Below are positions 11,133-23,472 of a stretch of 64,000 bases of DNA, one piece after another. The DNA is from Aquarana catesbeiana (taxonomy: Eukaryota; Chordata; Amphibia; Anura; Ranidae). A program made the translations under genes and the position numbers. Positions within the stretch are counted from its first letter, which is position 1. Each line of letters opens with the position of its first letter. The notes beneath the pieces are model-generated. The model saw only the letters and a program-made list of their open reading frames with translations, was not told the DNA's origin and searched no databases. Location: NCBI RefSeq assembly GCF_042186555.1, contig NC_133326.1, positions 497,930,852 through 497,994,851 of the forward strand, read 5' to 3'.

Positions 11133-12292
11133 CTGGGTTTTTTAATTATATACTAGTACATTTTTTATGAGTGTAGCCATATTGGATAATTCTCTGAATT
11201 TTCCAGAAACAGCAGGGTTCCTAATTCAACGTGTAAAAAAACAAAAAACAAAATAAAAATTGGTAACTTATCTCCTAATTAATTGTCTAGAGATGCATAA
11301 ATGAGTTTTGTGATTAAGATGTTTTACAATACTGTGACTCTAGCTTTATATGTAACAAAATATCTCAGTTCATTGTTGATTGTTTAATGTGACTGCTAGT
11401 AGTAATATGATTATGTGCTCTTATTATGCATACACAGATTATTTAGCAATAATGCATACTATGTATATGATAAAACATATCAGTCTTGGGAGGTCGTAAT
11501 CTACTGAAGACACTAGGAACGGAAAGATTTAGGTATGCCTATTCATGATATTAGTGATATGGCATTAGGGTCATATTTCAAAACTAAAATATCTTCAGAC
11601 TTTTTATTCTTGCCTGTTTGTTTTTTGGTTGTTGTCACAAAACTATTTATAGGTAATTTATGTATCAATGAGACCTTAAATGTATTGTCTCCATTTTTGA
11701 AAGACTCTATAGTTTTAAGTGGCGGTCAACAATAGTTCTGTAAACAAAGTTAACCTAAAAGAGAAAGAATGAGGCTTTGGATGAATTGTTTAGAGTACCA
11801 GTAATACAATCTAATTAAGAAGTTTCTAGTGAATGGGTGGCACACTATATCTATACTATTCTGAAACAAAGGTTTGTACCTTCCCAATTGTTTTATTCAT
11901 TGTGTTGTACAGCATTGATGGACAAATAGTACTAACAAAATTATGGCTACCCATTCACAATATTGTGATGGCTATGCAGGACCTTAAGAGGTCATACGGA
12001 AAAGTAGCAAAGAGATATTTCTTGACTATTTGGTCAAATTGACTGATTTTGCATGCTATCTTCCTTCTATTAAAACAGTAAAAATAGATGAAGCTGTTTA
12101 CTACTTTGGTGGTCTTTTTTTCTTTAATTTGTGCATAGACCTACAGACTATTATTGGATGAGCCCAGATGCTCAAATAAGCTCAGAACCAGCCTTATTTG
12201 GGTAGAACAATATTGATGGGATAGGAATCATTAATCTAGATGAATGCCCATGTATATGTACTCTAGCTTTATATGAAGCACCATTTCCTAAA
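11133..12292. other. Intron 1, nothing recognised
   Basis: AT-rich unique-looking sequence without termini, tandem structure or coding similarity. Confidence 0.3.
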
Positions 12293-12640
12293 CATTTATG
12301 CTAAGTACGCATGATCTGAATATTCGGACAGTGTGTACAGCCAACTGTCCGACAGAAGCCGGTCTCACAATTGGCTTCAGTCGAACGGGCATGCTGGAAT
12401 ACCAGCACTCGCCCAGCAGCCAATCAGCGCCGGCTGTGAGCGCTGATCATTGTGTTCTGGAGGGTGAGGGGAGAGGGCTGGCAGTCCCCTTGTCAGAACA
12501 CAATAGCACAGCAGTGGGGGGGGGGGAAATCCCCGCACTAACACCGCATAGTTAGTACGGCAGCCCCTGTTTTTTTTTCATTTAGCCCGCTAGGTTGAAC
12601 TTTAAATAAAAAACTTAACATGTGTACTAGGCTTTAGTCA
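12293..12640. repeat. MITE-like repeat related to 390-840
   Basis: The block has GTACGCATGATCTG on the left and CATGTGTACTAGGCTTTAG on the right. Inside are TCAGAACACAATAGCACAGC and GCGCTGATCATTGTGTTCT. These match the inverse of words at 390-840. A G-homopolymer of ten lies near 12515. Ends are uncertain. Confidence 0.45.
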
Positions 12641-15324
12641 TAGACTTAAAATAAGGGTTTGCAGAATGTTCACCCATGTAAAGACAATCTTTCATAGACG
12701 AATGTGGGTAAAATTTGTATTTTGTAGAGATGGAAGTTTCAGTTACCAACAGTCTTCTTGCATGTCTATTTTGTTACTGAAATATAAATGAATATAAAAT
12801 ACATACTTCCTTTCTGTACCCGCAAGCATACTGTCAATATGATCCCTTTTGAACTTTTTTGGAGGAGAACAAAAAGCTATTATTTATAGAACAATCTTTC
12901 AATTGTAATAATTTTTATCCAAGGGATTGTCCAGAGTCCTGGACACTGTCTTGTGCTTATAGTAAGCCTTAGTGCATTCTAGTTGGTGCTGCATGCTCAA
13001 TGTTGTTAAAAAATTACTAGATTCTATTTAATAAACTTTTTAGGACCCATTTCTGAAGGATACATGGTGATATAGGTTTTATTAGTTCTACTCTATTAAA
13101 ATAACTAATAAAGCAAAAGCAAGCTTGTAAATGGAGTACCTTATATTGTTACAAATAAATATGAAGCTTACTTGATGCATTTGGGAGAAAAATAGAAATT
13201 AATTCGAAAAGGCAGCAATTTAATTTTATTTTGCTTATTTAAATATATAAAACGTTAAATGGGTGTGTGGACAAGGGATTATAGCGGTGCTAGGGTCAGG
13301 AAGATTAGAGAAGAAAAGATAAAACAAAAAATACTAAAATTACAAATTTTATTAATAGTCTATCATAAATACAATGTACATTATAAACAATTCATACAGT
13401 AATTATACAAATTTTGTGGATACATGTACTGTAAGTGACCCTAAGAATGGTCAAGTGGGCCAGATGGCAAATGGCCGTTGAAGGAGGGGGGGCTCATTTT
13501 CCTACATGTTTCGCCAAAACATTGGCTTCTTCAGGGAACAGGAGCTCATAGGGTGGATATATATAAAAAATTCTGTGTGGTGGACATAAAAACACATGTT
13601 AGAAATATTAATTTGACCAAACACTGCATAGTAAAAACAATAACACATTGCAACTGTGGCTGGACATTCATGCAACCCCAAGCTCCACACCACTAAACGG
13701 AACTGCGGACATACCTTAAATATATGGATTAGTTAAAAAGATCATTAAGATTAAAATTATTTATTTTAGAAGTAAATTGTTTTGGATCCTTAAATATTAA
13801 CTTAACAACAAAATAAATATGTATTGAGAAAGACTAGAAAATATGTTTTCAATATACAAATATGCCATGTGAGTTTGCTAGATTTGGTTAGGATTTGTTT
13901 CTTACTGAGTATTTATTAATATTTATAACTTTTTATTTTCAAATGTTATTACAGTTTGACTAAATCAAATATTTTATTTCCTTTTGGTTATAAGCTCTAA
14001 TTTATTGTCATACCATACTTTTAGATTATTATGAATGTATTTTGCCTCATCATGACGTTAATAGGTATTCATAAATTACTGCCTCCTACTTCTACTACTG
14101 GCTTTAACATTTTGTCAAAGTTAGAAATATAATACTAACTAACGCCAGCATAAACTGAACTTTATTCTTTTATATAGATATTACATTGTAAGTTAATTTA
14201 TTTAGGGGAAATTCTATTTATTTAATTATTTCTTGTGTTCGGTTGGTTGAAGTAATTTTTCTGGGTCAGTGAACATAGTTTTAATGTAATGAAGAACCTG
14301 GTATACACCAAAGATAGTCAATGTTGGATATTATTGTTGAGGGCTATGGTCTGTAAATTATACTCTAGATGTTTAGGGTTTTATCCTTTATCATCAAAAA
14401 TAAAAAAAAAACCTGTTGATAGAAGACCGCACCCCTATAAAAAACATTCACAACACTGTACTTTTCATTCACTGCAGTCTCAGTACTGTACATTTCAAGC
14501 ACGTTTTACATGCATTATCATTCATCCCTATGGAAGATGAGTTTTGATGGAAACTGCACTGATTATGCAACTTGCAAGATTTTTTTTTTTTTTTTACACA
14601 CGGCACCAAAACACAGATTAAAAGTGCAGTCCAATTCTTCTTTGCAGATAATCAGTATTAAAAATTTCCCCACCAGATCAATATATAATTGGAAAGAAAT
14701 ATATGTGATGAAGAGTCTACAACTATCAATATACGTGTAGATTGTTCTTGTTTTGTGTTCTGGATGAACAACAGAAATGGCTGAACAAAAGAAATCTCAT
14801 AGATCCCTCCATCTCATGCGAGCTTATTGTATTCTTACAGCCAGCCAGCTCCCTCAGCTGTCAAAATACCCAAACAGTGACTGCATCTGATTGGATGTAG
14901 TCACTTTGGCTGACAATTTTTCTGTTGGTTCCCTCAACAAAAGTTAATTGAAAACGCAACAACTTTTGTCAAGCAAGGTGGTACAGATATGGCCACCAAC
15001 AGCTTGAATCTCAGCCAACTCGGCAGGAATCAGGCAACATTTGAGCCATCTGTGGCAGCCTTAAGACTGACTAATTATACAGGGGGAGAGCTAGACATTA
15101 ATGGTCCAATTCCATTTAGGGCGGGAAATCCAAATAATGCTGGGGGGGCATGAGCACAGACAAGACGCCACTGTAGAGACATATGTCATATGGGACCAAT
15201 AAAGGCAGATTTTGTAAACTGTATAGTGCAAATATGTCCCTGTGCTGCTCCAATCCTTTCAAATGGATATAGCCTAAGGAAAAAACGCTCTCACCCCCTG
15301 TTTAATTACCAACTCAAAATCAAT
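12641..15324. other. Intron 1, mostly AT-rich; hinge-motif repeat near 13330-13700
   Basis: At 13500-13536 the minus strand reads CTGAAGAAGCCAATGTTTTG then GCGAAACATG. This is the same kind of AAACRT hinge motif seen at 4700, 53212 and 59436, so part of 13330-13700 is probably a dispersed repeat. 14815-15070 contains CAGCCAGCCAGCTCCCTCAG-type sequence related to the AAGCTGGCCA elements. The rest shows nothing. Confidence 0.35.
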
Positions 15325-16175
15325 ATGTGTAATACAATGGTGTTGCACTTTTCTCTAATTACTGGGGTTGATTTACTAAAACTGGTGCAATTCTGAACAG
15401 AAGCCAATCAGCTTCCAGGTTTTTTTGAAGCTTTTTTTTCAAAGTTTAAGCTTAATTGAACAAGCTGAAGTTATTAGCTGATCGGCAACTAGACACAGTT
15501 TCACCAGATTTTGCACTCTCCAGTTTTAGTAAATCAACCCCACAGTGACATAAAGTAAAATAAAAAGAATAATAATTAAAAAAAAAACACAAAAAAATAC
15601 TATATATGTAAAGTGCAGAATTTTTACATTTTCTATATAAATTTCACTATTTATGAAGTGTCATACACATAAAAATCAGAACATCTAAAATTATTTCAGT
15701 CAAAAACTCCTTATATGAAGCAATATCAAAAGTGACCCTAAAATGAATTTCCTACGCTGCTACTGTGGATGATAATTGAAACCTGATAGAAAGCTATATT
15801 AGACCTCTTATTTAGTGTGAGGTCCACCCATGAAGGTGAGGGTACACCTTCAACAGCATGTGGTGGAGAAAAGTGGAGAGAACGCTTGGAAATTCGTGCA
15901 CCTGTTAAAGACTTTTTTTTTTTTTATTCACACTGGTGAATGTCCAAAGGATTCAGGATATTTCTGGATGTGCACAACATTACTTCACATAAGGAGTTTG
16001 GGACGGAAATCATTTTAAATATACTGATTTTTATGTATATGACACTTGGTAAATAGTGGAATTTATATAGATTTTTTTCTGTAATGTGCATATATAATAT
16101 TTTTTGTGTTTTTTTTTTTTTTGTTTGCTTTTTTTTGTCACAGTGATTAGAGAAACACTATTTTATTACACAGTT
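15325..16175. repeat. Large imperfect inverted repeat split by a MITE
   Basis: The left arm (15325-15363 plus 15542-about 15735) and the right arm (about 15970-16175) are inverted copies. Outer pair: TGTGTAATACAATGGTGTT against the complement of AACACTATTTTATTACACA. Inner pair: AAACTCCTTATATGAAG against the complement of CTTCACATAAGGAGTTT. The loop is about 235 bp and includes a poly-T run near 15912. The left arm is interrupted by the MITE at 15364-15541, which is therefore younger. The element is non-coding and its class is unknown. Confidence 0.75.
15364..15541. mobile_element. GGGGTTGATTTACTAAA MITE (short subtype)
   Basis: Termini GGGGTTGATTTACTAAAACT and its inverse (AGTTTTAGTAAATCAACCCC) bound 178 bp of non-coding sequence. 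The interior contains GAACAAGCTGAAG and CCAATCAGCTTCCAGG, as in the copies at 22419 and 30661. It sits inside one arm of the inverted repeat 15325-16175. Confidence 0.85.
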
Positions 16176-16856
16176 TTTGTAACCTGCCTGATAAATAGTC
16201 CCCCTGACTGCAGCCGATAGTTGTCATCTTTGATGACTCAAAGACATGAGATTATCACATGATCTGTCCTAAAAACAATGTCATCCCATTCCTAGTAGTA
16301 GCCTAAAGGGTCTGGAAACTTTCAAAGTTCTGTAGCCTTTTTTCTCCCACACCTTTGAGCAGGACTAGCACACTTTCCTTAGCTCAAAGATCCATACCTA
16401 CTGAGTTCTCACTGCTAAGTTCCACTGCAATGCTTACATGCAGGTTTCTTCATTCTGATATATATGCATGTGCAGTAGAACCCCATAGACTTCTCTTTCT
16501 TCCCAGCACAATTTGGACAGTTTGGTCAGGGACCATATACATATATATTATGATATTGTTAGCTCATAACTGAGTGTTCAAGGTAAGATAATATAATACA
16601 ATGCAGTTACTTCAGTATCTACTGCACCTTTTGAAAATGCCAACAGGGGACAATAAACCAGCATCTTGCTGTATACAGATTTCCTCATATAGATATAAGC
16701 TGGCACATAGTAGCTCAGGGAGACCTAGATGTACAAGCAGCAGTATGGAGGCTGATAGGCAAGAGGTTAGTTTAATTAAATTCAAAGCATTGATTTTGCC
16801 CTGAGCAGTTCAATTAAGACTGAAAAATGACTGTATGTCTGTGCACACTTTCATAC
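16176..16856. other. Intron 1, nothing recognised
   Basis: No termini or coding similarity were seen. Confidence 0.3.
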
Positions 16857-17430
16857 CTTGCCACCAGTGGCGGCCCATCCATAAGGGGCGTACAGGCACC
16901 GCCCCCCTATCCATGCGTCCGGCGCCCTGTATGTAGATCATATATGGTGTTAGATTCCAATGGCTGGGGTGTGTTTTTTTAAAGCAAGTGATTAGAGCCA
17001 GAGGCTCTAAAAGGCTTCAAAAAAGGGTGGTCAATAGTTGTGACAATAGCGAATGAATATTCGCTATTTTTACACTGATCCTCCTCCCAGCCAATCAGGA
17101 AGTGGGTCATGAGACCTGTCACTCGAATGGCCCGAAGGAGATGTGATCCGATTGGCCACCAGGAGGAGCAGGGAGGAGAGGCTGGGGAACCTAGACCTGC
17201 CCGCAGCCTGGAGAGAAGCCCCCGTCGCCGCCCGGAGCGCTGCCAGCAAGATGGTGCGAGTGCTGCCCCTGACTTACTGGCTGGTTGATAGGGGGTGCCG
17301 CCCGTGACCCGGCTGGCCGAACGGGTGGAGGCTTCAGTGCTGTCCATGACCCGACTAGAGGGGGGGGTCTGCGGTGGGTGGATTGTTTGTTCCCCCCCAA
17401 AGGAGCAAACCAGCCGCCACTGCTTGCCAC
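16857..17430. mobile_element. GC-rich hAT-type element with perfect 8-bp target duplication
   Basis: The element occupies 16865-17422 (558 bp), with ends CAGTGGCGGC and GCCGCCACTG. It is flanked by exact direct repeats CTTGCCAC at 16857-16864 and 17423-17430. The 8-bp duplication and CAG...CTG ends identify a non-autonomous hAT element. Open frames inside it show no transposase motif. It is much richer in GC than the surrounding intron. Confidence 0.9.
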
Positions 17431-18913
17431 ACATACTATTTCTCATAATTCTCAATCAATCAGCTGGGTTAGGCTTTCACAGGGGTTCACTATTTTTAGG
17501 ACAAGAGAGTACCAGCAATGTCTAATGTTCCCCAACCTCCTCTAATGGAACCCACATACATATTTGGCTGATTGAAACAAGTGCTCAGATCTAAATACCA
17601 CTGTGAGTGCCTTTAGGTTGCCGTATTCTGTGTTGAATGTAATTGTGACATTTACATCTTAAATGTAACCACTTGAATCTTTCCACCTTTCCACACAGTC
17701 TATGCCAAGTGGTTTCACCTGTCCTCTTATAAAGAATCATACAATTGACCCTCTGACAAGTGCAAGGGTTAGAAGTTAAAGCAAGAGGATACTGGAAGCT
17801 GTTCCCTCCAAAGAAAGTGGAAGTAACTCTGCATGAAAAACAAAATAAGCATGTTTGCAATCTGCAGTTCAAAGGCTACCTGGGCAGCATTTGAAAAAGA
17901 GTACTAGATTAACCCTTTCAACTCTACAGAGCTATTGTCTTTGCAAATCGTTACCTTTTCCTTTGTAGTGTCAAACAAGGTCTTGTAAACTTTTTCAATT
18001 CTGCTTGAGATAACCCAAGATAAAAAAAAAAAGGGCCATAACATGTTAAAAAAACAACCCAGCTCAAATGGCAAAAATAATTGCTTGATTCATTATCATG
18101 CATTTGGCAGTAATTTTTTTGTAGGCTAAATGAGACATAGACATAAGACAATTCATGTTTTTGATAGGGTATGTTCCCACCAATCCTGTCTCCTGCATAT
18201 TGGGCGCTTAACTTTTATTTTTGCATTGAAGCCCAAACCTTTTGTGTGTCCACGGCCAAACCATTGTCTGTGTCCTTTTTGGGAAGATTCACTCTCACTG
18301 TGGGTCCTGGTGACCATTGTCTCCTGTACAGAAAGTGATGGAAAATCCAAAACATAGCTCCCAACTGTCCCTTATTTGGAAGGACTATCCCTCTTTTGGA
18401 ACCAAATCCATCTGTCTCCTTTTCAGTTGTCCCTCATTTTGGACAGATGTGTAGGTCTCTATAATAAATAATAAACATTTAACTACCAAAAGTGTTACCC
18501 TTCACTAAACACATCATACAATATTATAACAATATGTTTTTAAAAAGCCAGTGTAAAAAAACATAGTGATAGAAAAAGGTACTTTTGGGTTTAGGCAATC
18601 ATTTTTGCTAAGTAATTCTTTAATGACCACATAAATGGGGGTATGTCCTTTGTCTAAGCACACTCTGTATTAAAGGGTATCCTTTTTTTCCCCATTTTAG
18701 CAAGTTGGGAGGTATGGGTCTGAGTTGCCACAGGAACAGAGGGTAAAGGGAAATATTCCAGTGGGTACACCTGTTTTGGTGACAACAGTCCAAGAAGGGA
18801 ATTTGCCACTGCTTTGAACAGATCTTTTCTGACCTCATGCTGTGTCTCTGGGACAGAAAGTGAAAGAAAATCTCCCCTTCGGGACATAAAAAAAAAAAAA
18901 TCTGCCAGGGGTC
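17431..18913. other. Intron 1, nothing recognised with confidence
   Basis: The stretch around 18150-18900 contains two similar words (TTGTGTGTCCACGG, GGGACAGAAAGTGA / CAGAAAGTGATGG) suggesting a diverged internal duplication, but no termini could be placed. Confidence 0.3.
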
Positions 18914-19320
18914 TTAAAGCGGCGATTTTTATTTTTTAATCTACAAGGCAAAGTTAAAATAGGCTAGTATGCATCGCATACTAGCACATTATGTAAAACG
19001 TACCTTAGAACAAAGCCCTGCCAGCGGTGAGCTGTCACCGCTGACAGGGCTAACATCTTCACCCGGTCTTTCTTCCGGGTTCACGGACCCCGGCTGTGTG
19101 AGGGGTCGGAGCTTTGATGACGTCACTTCTGCACATGCGCATGGGAGCCGCCATTTATGACACAAGACTCTGAAGGAACAGCCGGGCGGCTGTTCTTTCA
19201 GAGCGCATGCGCTGGTGACGTCACCTGCTGCATGTCCAGTAAATATCTCCTAAACGGTGCACCTTTTTATAGGCTTACCTATAGGTAAAATTCATGTATG
19301 AGAGTTTACTCCCACTTTAA
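18914..19320. mobile_element. MITE with TTAAAG...CTTTAA ends and two CRE-like sites
   Basis: The left end TTAAAGCGGCGATT and right end CTCCCACTTTAA bound a GC-rich interior. TGACGTCA occurs near 19118-19125 and 19216-19223. A hairpin CTAGTATG...CATACTAG lies at about 18963-18984. The same plan recurs at about 38620-39018. Confidence 0.65.
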
Positions 19321-19436
19321 CTATTCCCTAGTCTATTCAAAACTAACCAAAAAACCTGACTGTGACACTAAAGTAAATATCTATTGGGAGAAATACACAG
19401 ATTACCACTGATGACCTCCTTTGAGGTTGGGGGGCT

Positions 19437-19701
19437 GGGGTTGATTTACTAAAGACAAAAAGACTGTACACTTTACTCCAGAGCTTAGTAAATGAATAGA
19501 AGCTCTGCTGACTTCCACTATCCAATCATGTGCAAGCAAAATTGTGCTGGTCTTTTTTTTTAAATTTTCCTTCCACGTCATTGGATATTCTTTTCAAAGT
19601 GAAGCTTTACCTCATTTACTAAACTCTTGAGAAACTGCACTTGTAGAGTGCAACTGTGCTTTGCAAATTGCACTGTTTATTTGGCTTTAGTAAATCAACC
19701 C
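19437..19701. mobile_element. GGGGTTGATTTACTAAA MITE (long subtype)
   Basis: Termini GGGGTTGATTTACTAAA and TTTAGTAAATCAACCC are inverted. The interior shares AGCTTAGTAAATGA, CCAATCATGTGCAAGCAAA and AAAGTGAAGC with copies at 23212, 37213, 40147 and 42993. Confidence 0.85.
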
Positions 19702-21338
19702 TTCTGACTCAGAACAGCCAATGACAGAGTGAAGTCCGAATAATGTCCATACTAATCAGCTTGACAGCCAGGTATTCAATATGAGATCAGCAATTGCAGC
19801 CTTTATAATTCTTTCAATATAGGTTTCCTTTATTGTGTGAAAAAAAGTTATTTCAGTGTCTGATGCAAAATAACTTTCATTATTAGTAAAAATGTATGTG
19901 GGTTATGAAAAATAATGTTCCTTATATAAAATATAAAATTCTCCTAAACAGTTTGGATATGTAATGCAAAAACATGTTTCCTGACCTGAACTATAATGTA
20001 GAATTATAGTACATTTATACATAGAACAAAATAAATCTGGGTTGGTCATGTTTCATACCATATGAGGAAAGGTCCAGATTCTGCAATATAACTTCATTTT
20101 TTAATGTGATTGTATACTGTATTCTATATGCTGACAATACATAGTTAGATTTTGAGCTATCAGTACTACAATTATTACAATTATATATGTGTGAATGTTA
20201 AAGAAACCTTTTAAGTTCTTTTTACCTCATAAACTGTTCCCAGGTTCATAGCGCAGGCAACGCTATTCATCTTCAGAGTACCCTCGAAGCCCCAAAATCT
20301 TAAGCGCTTTGTTATGCAAATATCAACCACAACTTCTACTGTCAAGTTCTGGCCTGGTGTTTGCCTCCACCCCTTCCTATTGGCCAGTGAGACAACCCAC
20401 TGCATCTAATGGTCAACAGGAAGGTGTGAGAAAATGTGAGCCACAATATTGACTATGGAAGCATTGGTTTATATTTGCACGTGGAGGTGCCTACTCTACA
20501 GACCCAGGAAAATGTTACAAGGTAAGGTGAGCCCACAAGCTTAATATGGTTGAGTCTAGTAAGATGGACCTCATAATACATAATTCTAGGTAAGACTGGT
20601 TGAAACGACCAATGTAATTTTAGGATCACTATATAAATATATATATATATATACCTAAATATTGTTGCATGATACTGCATTTATATCTCAAATGTAGCAC
20701 GTATGGAAACCCCACTGGTGTCTGCATTGCAATATATCAGTTGGATAAATGTACCGGTATATGCCTAATAACCTACCTGCAAATGAAGCTGAACACTAAT
20801 GACCTAGTACTGTGAGATCCTACCATGAATGTACCATATAGTACCCTAATACAGTCTACAGGGCAGCACCCTTCTCCAAAGAGAGCTATTCAAGGATCAA
20901 GTTCCTAACAACCAGATCCTTTCTAGCCACAGAGCTTTATTAGAGTAAATTGTTTACCTCGGCAAACCTGTGTTTGGTTTAAATACACAGCCAAATATTT
21001 TTTTTTTAAAAAAAAGCATTTTGTTTTAATCTGAATGGGTCTTTAAAGAAAACACAGAATCTCTTCTTTGAGGTCATATGTAGTACTGAGCACTGCATAT
21101 TTGCACATAAAAAGTCAGCAATCTAAAATTAAACCCAGTCTGAGCATTACCTGAAGAAATGAAGGTGCCCAGATACAACAAGCAGGCCGAGTCTGTTTGA
21201 TCACACCTTGCCAAAATAGTTTGCTCAACTTGGCCATGCATTCAAGTTTAGGCCTATGCAGTGAGGAGGAAGGAAGTTCAGTAAGAGACCACCACAGACA
21301 TATTGGAGAAAGGGGGATGGCAAGTTTTGAAACTTGTC
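19702..21338. other. Intron 1; short (TA)n at 20637-20653, otherwise nothing recognised
   Basis: AT-rich sequence with a small TA microsatellite and no clear termini or coding similarity. Confidence 0.3.
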
Positions 21339-21684
21339 TTAAGCTGGCCAAAGATGGAGTGATTTTCGGTTGCAGGAAATAAAATAACTCCATTCCCCCA
21401 TTAAAACAGTCAAGTTTTATGGGGGAAATCCCTCCTGTTGAGTCATTGTGTTCTCCTGGCAGTGGGTGAGGGAAGCTGTCCCCGCGGGGACAACTCAGTG
21501 ATTTTTGCTAGCAGTTATAACAGCTGATAGCAAGAATCGCATGTAAAATCCTGGCAGGCTTGTTGTACCTAAGTTGATCGATCGATCAGCCAACTTGGGT
21601 ACATTCAGCCTGCCATACATGGTTTGAATCTCGGACGGTTCCTGCTGAACCGGCCAAGATTTGAACCATCAATGGCTGGCTTAA
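21339..21684. mobile_element. TTAAGCTGGCCA MITE
   Basis: Left TTAAGCTGGCCAAAGATGG and right CCATCAATGGCTGGCTTAA are inverted. The interior (GGGGGAAATCCCTCC, AACTTGGGTACATTCAGCC, GAACCGGCCAAGATT) matches the inverse of 54521-54790, showing two copies in opposite orientation. Confidence 0.75.
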
Positions 21685-22418
21685 TCCATTTTTTCCATAA
21701 AGATGTTAGCTAACAAAACATCTGTTTGGACTATACACTTGAGATCATACCCTTTTCTGGTTATTATAATTTTGCATAGTATAACAATTGCTCATTTGCA
21801 TCCCACATATTCAAGAACAGTTATAGGTCTTCCTCCAGCCTGTTACTGGACAGTGAGGGAGAAGAAGCAGACTGATTAGCTCATCTCTCTACCAATCTGG
21901 AGTCTCCTTCTATCGGTACTATTTCCTCCTGTCCCAGGCTGAGTTCTGCTGTACTGGAACTGCATGAGGTTGATACCAGGTCAAGTGTAGGCATTTATGC
22001 TGCTTGCATTAAAAATAATAATAATTTAAGGATGTTTTACTTAATACAGAAATCTGCCTGGATTTCAGCTTTAAGCATTGACCTCTGTTATGACATCCAT
22101 ACTACTGCTTACATCATAATAAGTGAACACCGCCCATCCAAAAGCAAGCCATGCAACAGGTGTATAGAGAAGGAACATCTACATAAGAGGGCCAGTATAT
22201 ATAGTTCTGAGGGGGTTTTGTCAAGCTAAATAAAGAAATGTACTGCCTAACTTTTAAAAAAATACATTATTTTGGGTTCCTTTCTGGGTATATTTATTTA
22301 AAACAACATTAGTAATGTCATGCATTTAGGTTTTTAACATTTTTTTTTAACCACAAAACATTTAACATTAGTATTATTCTGTAAAAAGTTCACCTGTTCA
22401 CGCCATGAAAAAAACACT
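21685..22418. repeat. Diverged dispersed repeat (about 21830-22080)
   Basis: Words such as GGACAGTGAGGGAGAAGAAGC, GCTGTACTGGAACTGCA and TTGCATTAAAAATAAT recur in order at 42060-42480. It is probably a degenerate MITE or LTR fragment. No ends were found. Confidence 0.4.
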
Positions 22419-22602
22419 GGGGTTGATTTACTAAAACTGGAAAGTGTAAAATCTGGTGCAACTGTGCATGGTAGTCAATCAGCTTCTAACTTCAACTCGT
22501 TCAATTAAGCTTTGACAAAAAACAAAACAAAACTGGAAGCGGATTGGTTTCTATACAGAGCTGCACCAGATTTTGCACTCTCCAGTTTTAGTAAATCGAC
22601 CC
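22419..22602. mobile_element. GGGGTTGATTTACTAAA MITE (short subtype)
   Basis: Left GGGGTTGATTTACTAAAACT and right AGTTTTAGTAAATCGACCCT are inverted, 184 bp, with the interior TTCAATTAAGCTTTGAC shared with the other short copies. Confidence 0.85.
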
Positions 22603-23211
22603 TACTGCTTCCATTTTATGCACTCGATGTCACAAACTAGGTGCTCAATAGTTACAGGCCACAGGGGACAGGTAATGGCACAATCTATACTGTATATATC
22701 TATATATATATATATAGTTGCCTTTGAAGAATTGAAAATGTTACTGGCTCCCTTTTTCTGATGTAAATCAGAGGAAGTCATGACTCCGAGAGGCTTCTGT
22801 ACAGGAAGAGGGAGGAGAAGAACACGAGCATTGATTCATAATCTTTGTTCCCAGGCTTTGTCCTGCCCTGTTTTAGGGCGGAGGAACACAAAGAAAAAGC
22901 TTTGATCTTTGACACAATTCTTGCATTTTAAATTCAGGTGGTTTTCCTTGTTCAGTTAAAATAAGGAATCAGATTGCATGAGAAAGTGTGGAGGACAAAA
23001 CATAGGACATGTACTTACTGCTTCCTCTTTGATGACTTATCTGGGTGTAAAAGGCTGCTTCTGTCTATGGTACAGATCATATTGAATTGACAACCTTCTA
23101 TCATAGCTGGATATTTTGGTATATTAAATATAAGATCATAACTATGGCTGATGGGGTGCCATTGCTTATCCAATGTGGAGCACCTCTCACTCTGTTCTTC
23201 TTAGAGGCAGT
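22603..23211. other. Intron 1; (TA)n at about 22690-22716
   Basis: A TA-rich microsatellite, then unremarkable sequence without termini. Confidence 0.35.
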
Positions 23212-23472
23212 GGCTTTGATTTACTAATGATAAATAGACTGTGCACTCTGCAGGAGCAGTTGCTCCAGAGCTTAGTAAATGAACAGAAGCTCCATCATCC
23301 AATCATATGCAAGCAAAAATGCTGTACTTTTTTATTTTCTTTGCATGTGATTGGGTACCCTTTGCAAAGTGAAGCCTTACCTCATTTACTAAGCTCTGGA
23401 GCAACTGCGCTTGCAGAGTGCAACTGCACCTTGTAAAGTGCACAGCCTATTTTCTGTTAGTAAATCAACCCC
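23212..23472. mobile_element. GGGGTTGATTTACTAAA MITE (long subtype, diverged left end)
   Basis: The left end reads GGCTTTGATTTACTAATGA and the right end TTAGTAAATCAACCCC. The interior matches the long subtype (CAGTTGCTCCAGAGCTTAGT, CAATCATATGCAAGCAAAA). Confidence 0.82.

Noticed and set aside
13478..13696. Paired opposite-strand frames near 13.5 kb
   Set aside because: They lie in a dispersed repeat with the hinge motif and lack protein motifs.
17285..17545. Overlapping GC-rich open frames around 17.0-17.5 kb
   Set aside because: They fall within the hAT-type element at 16865-17422 and show no protein motif; openness follows from GC content.
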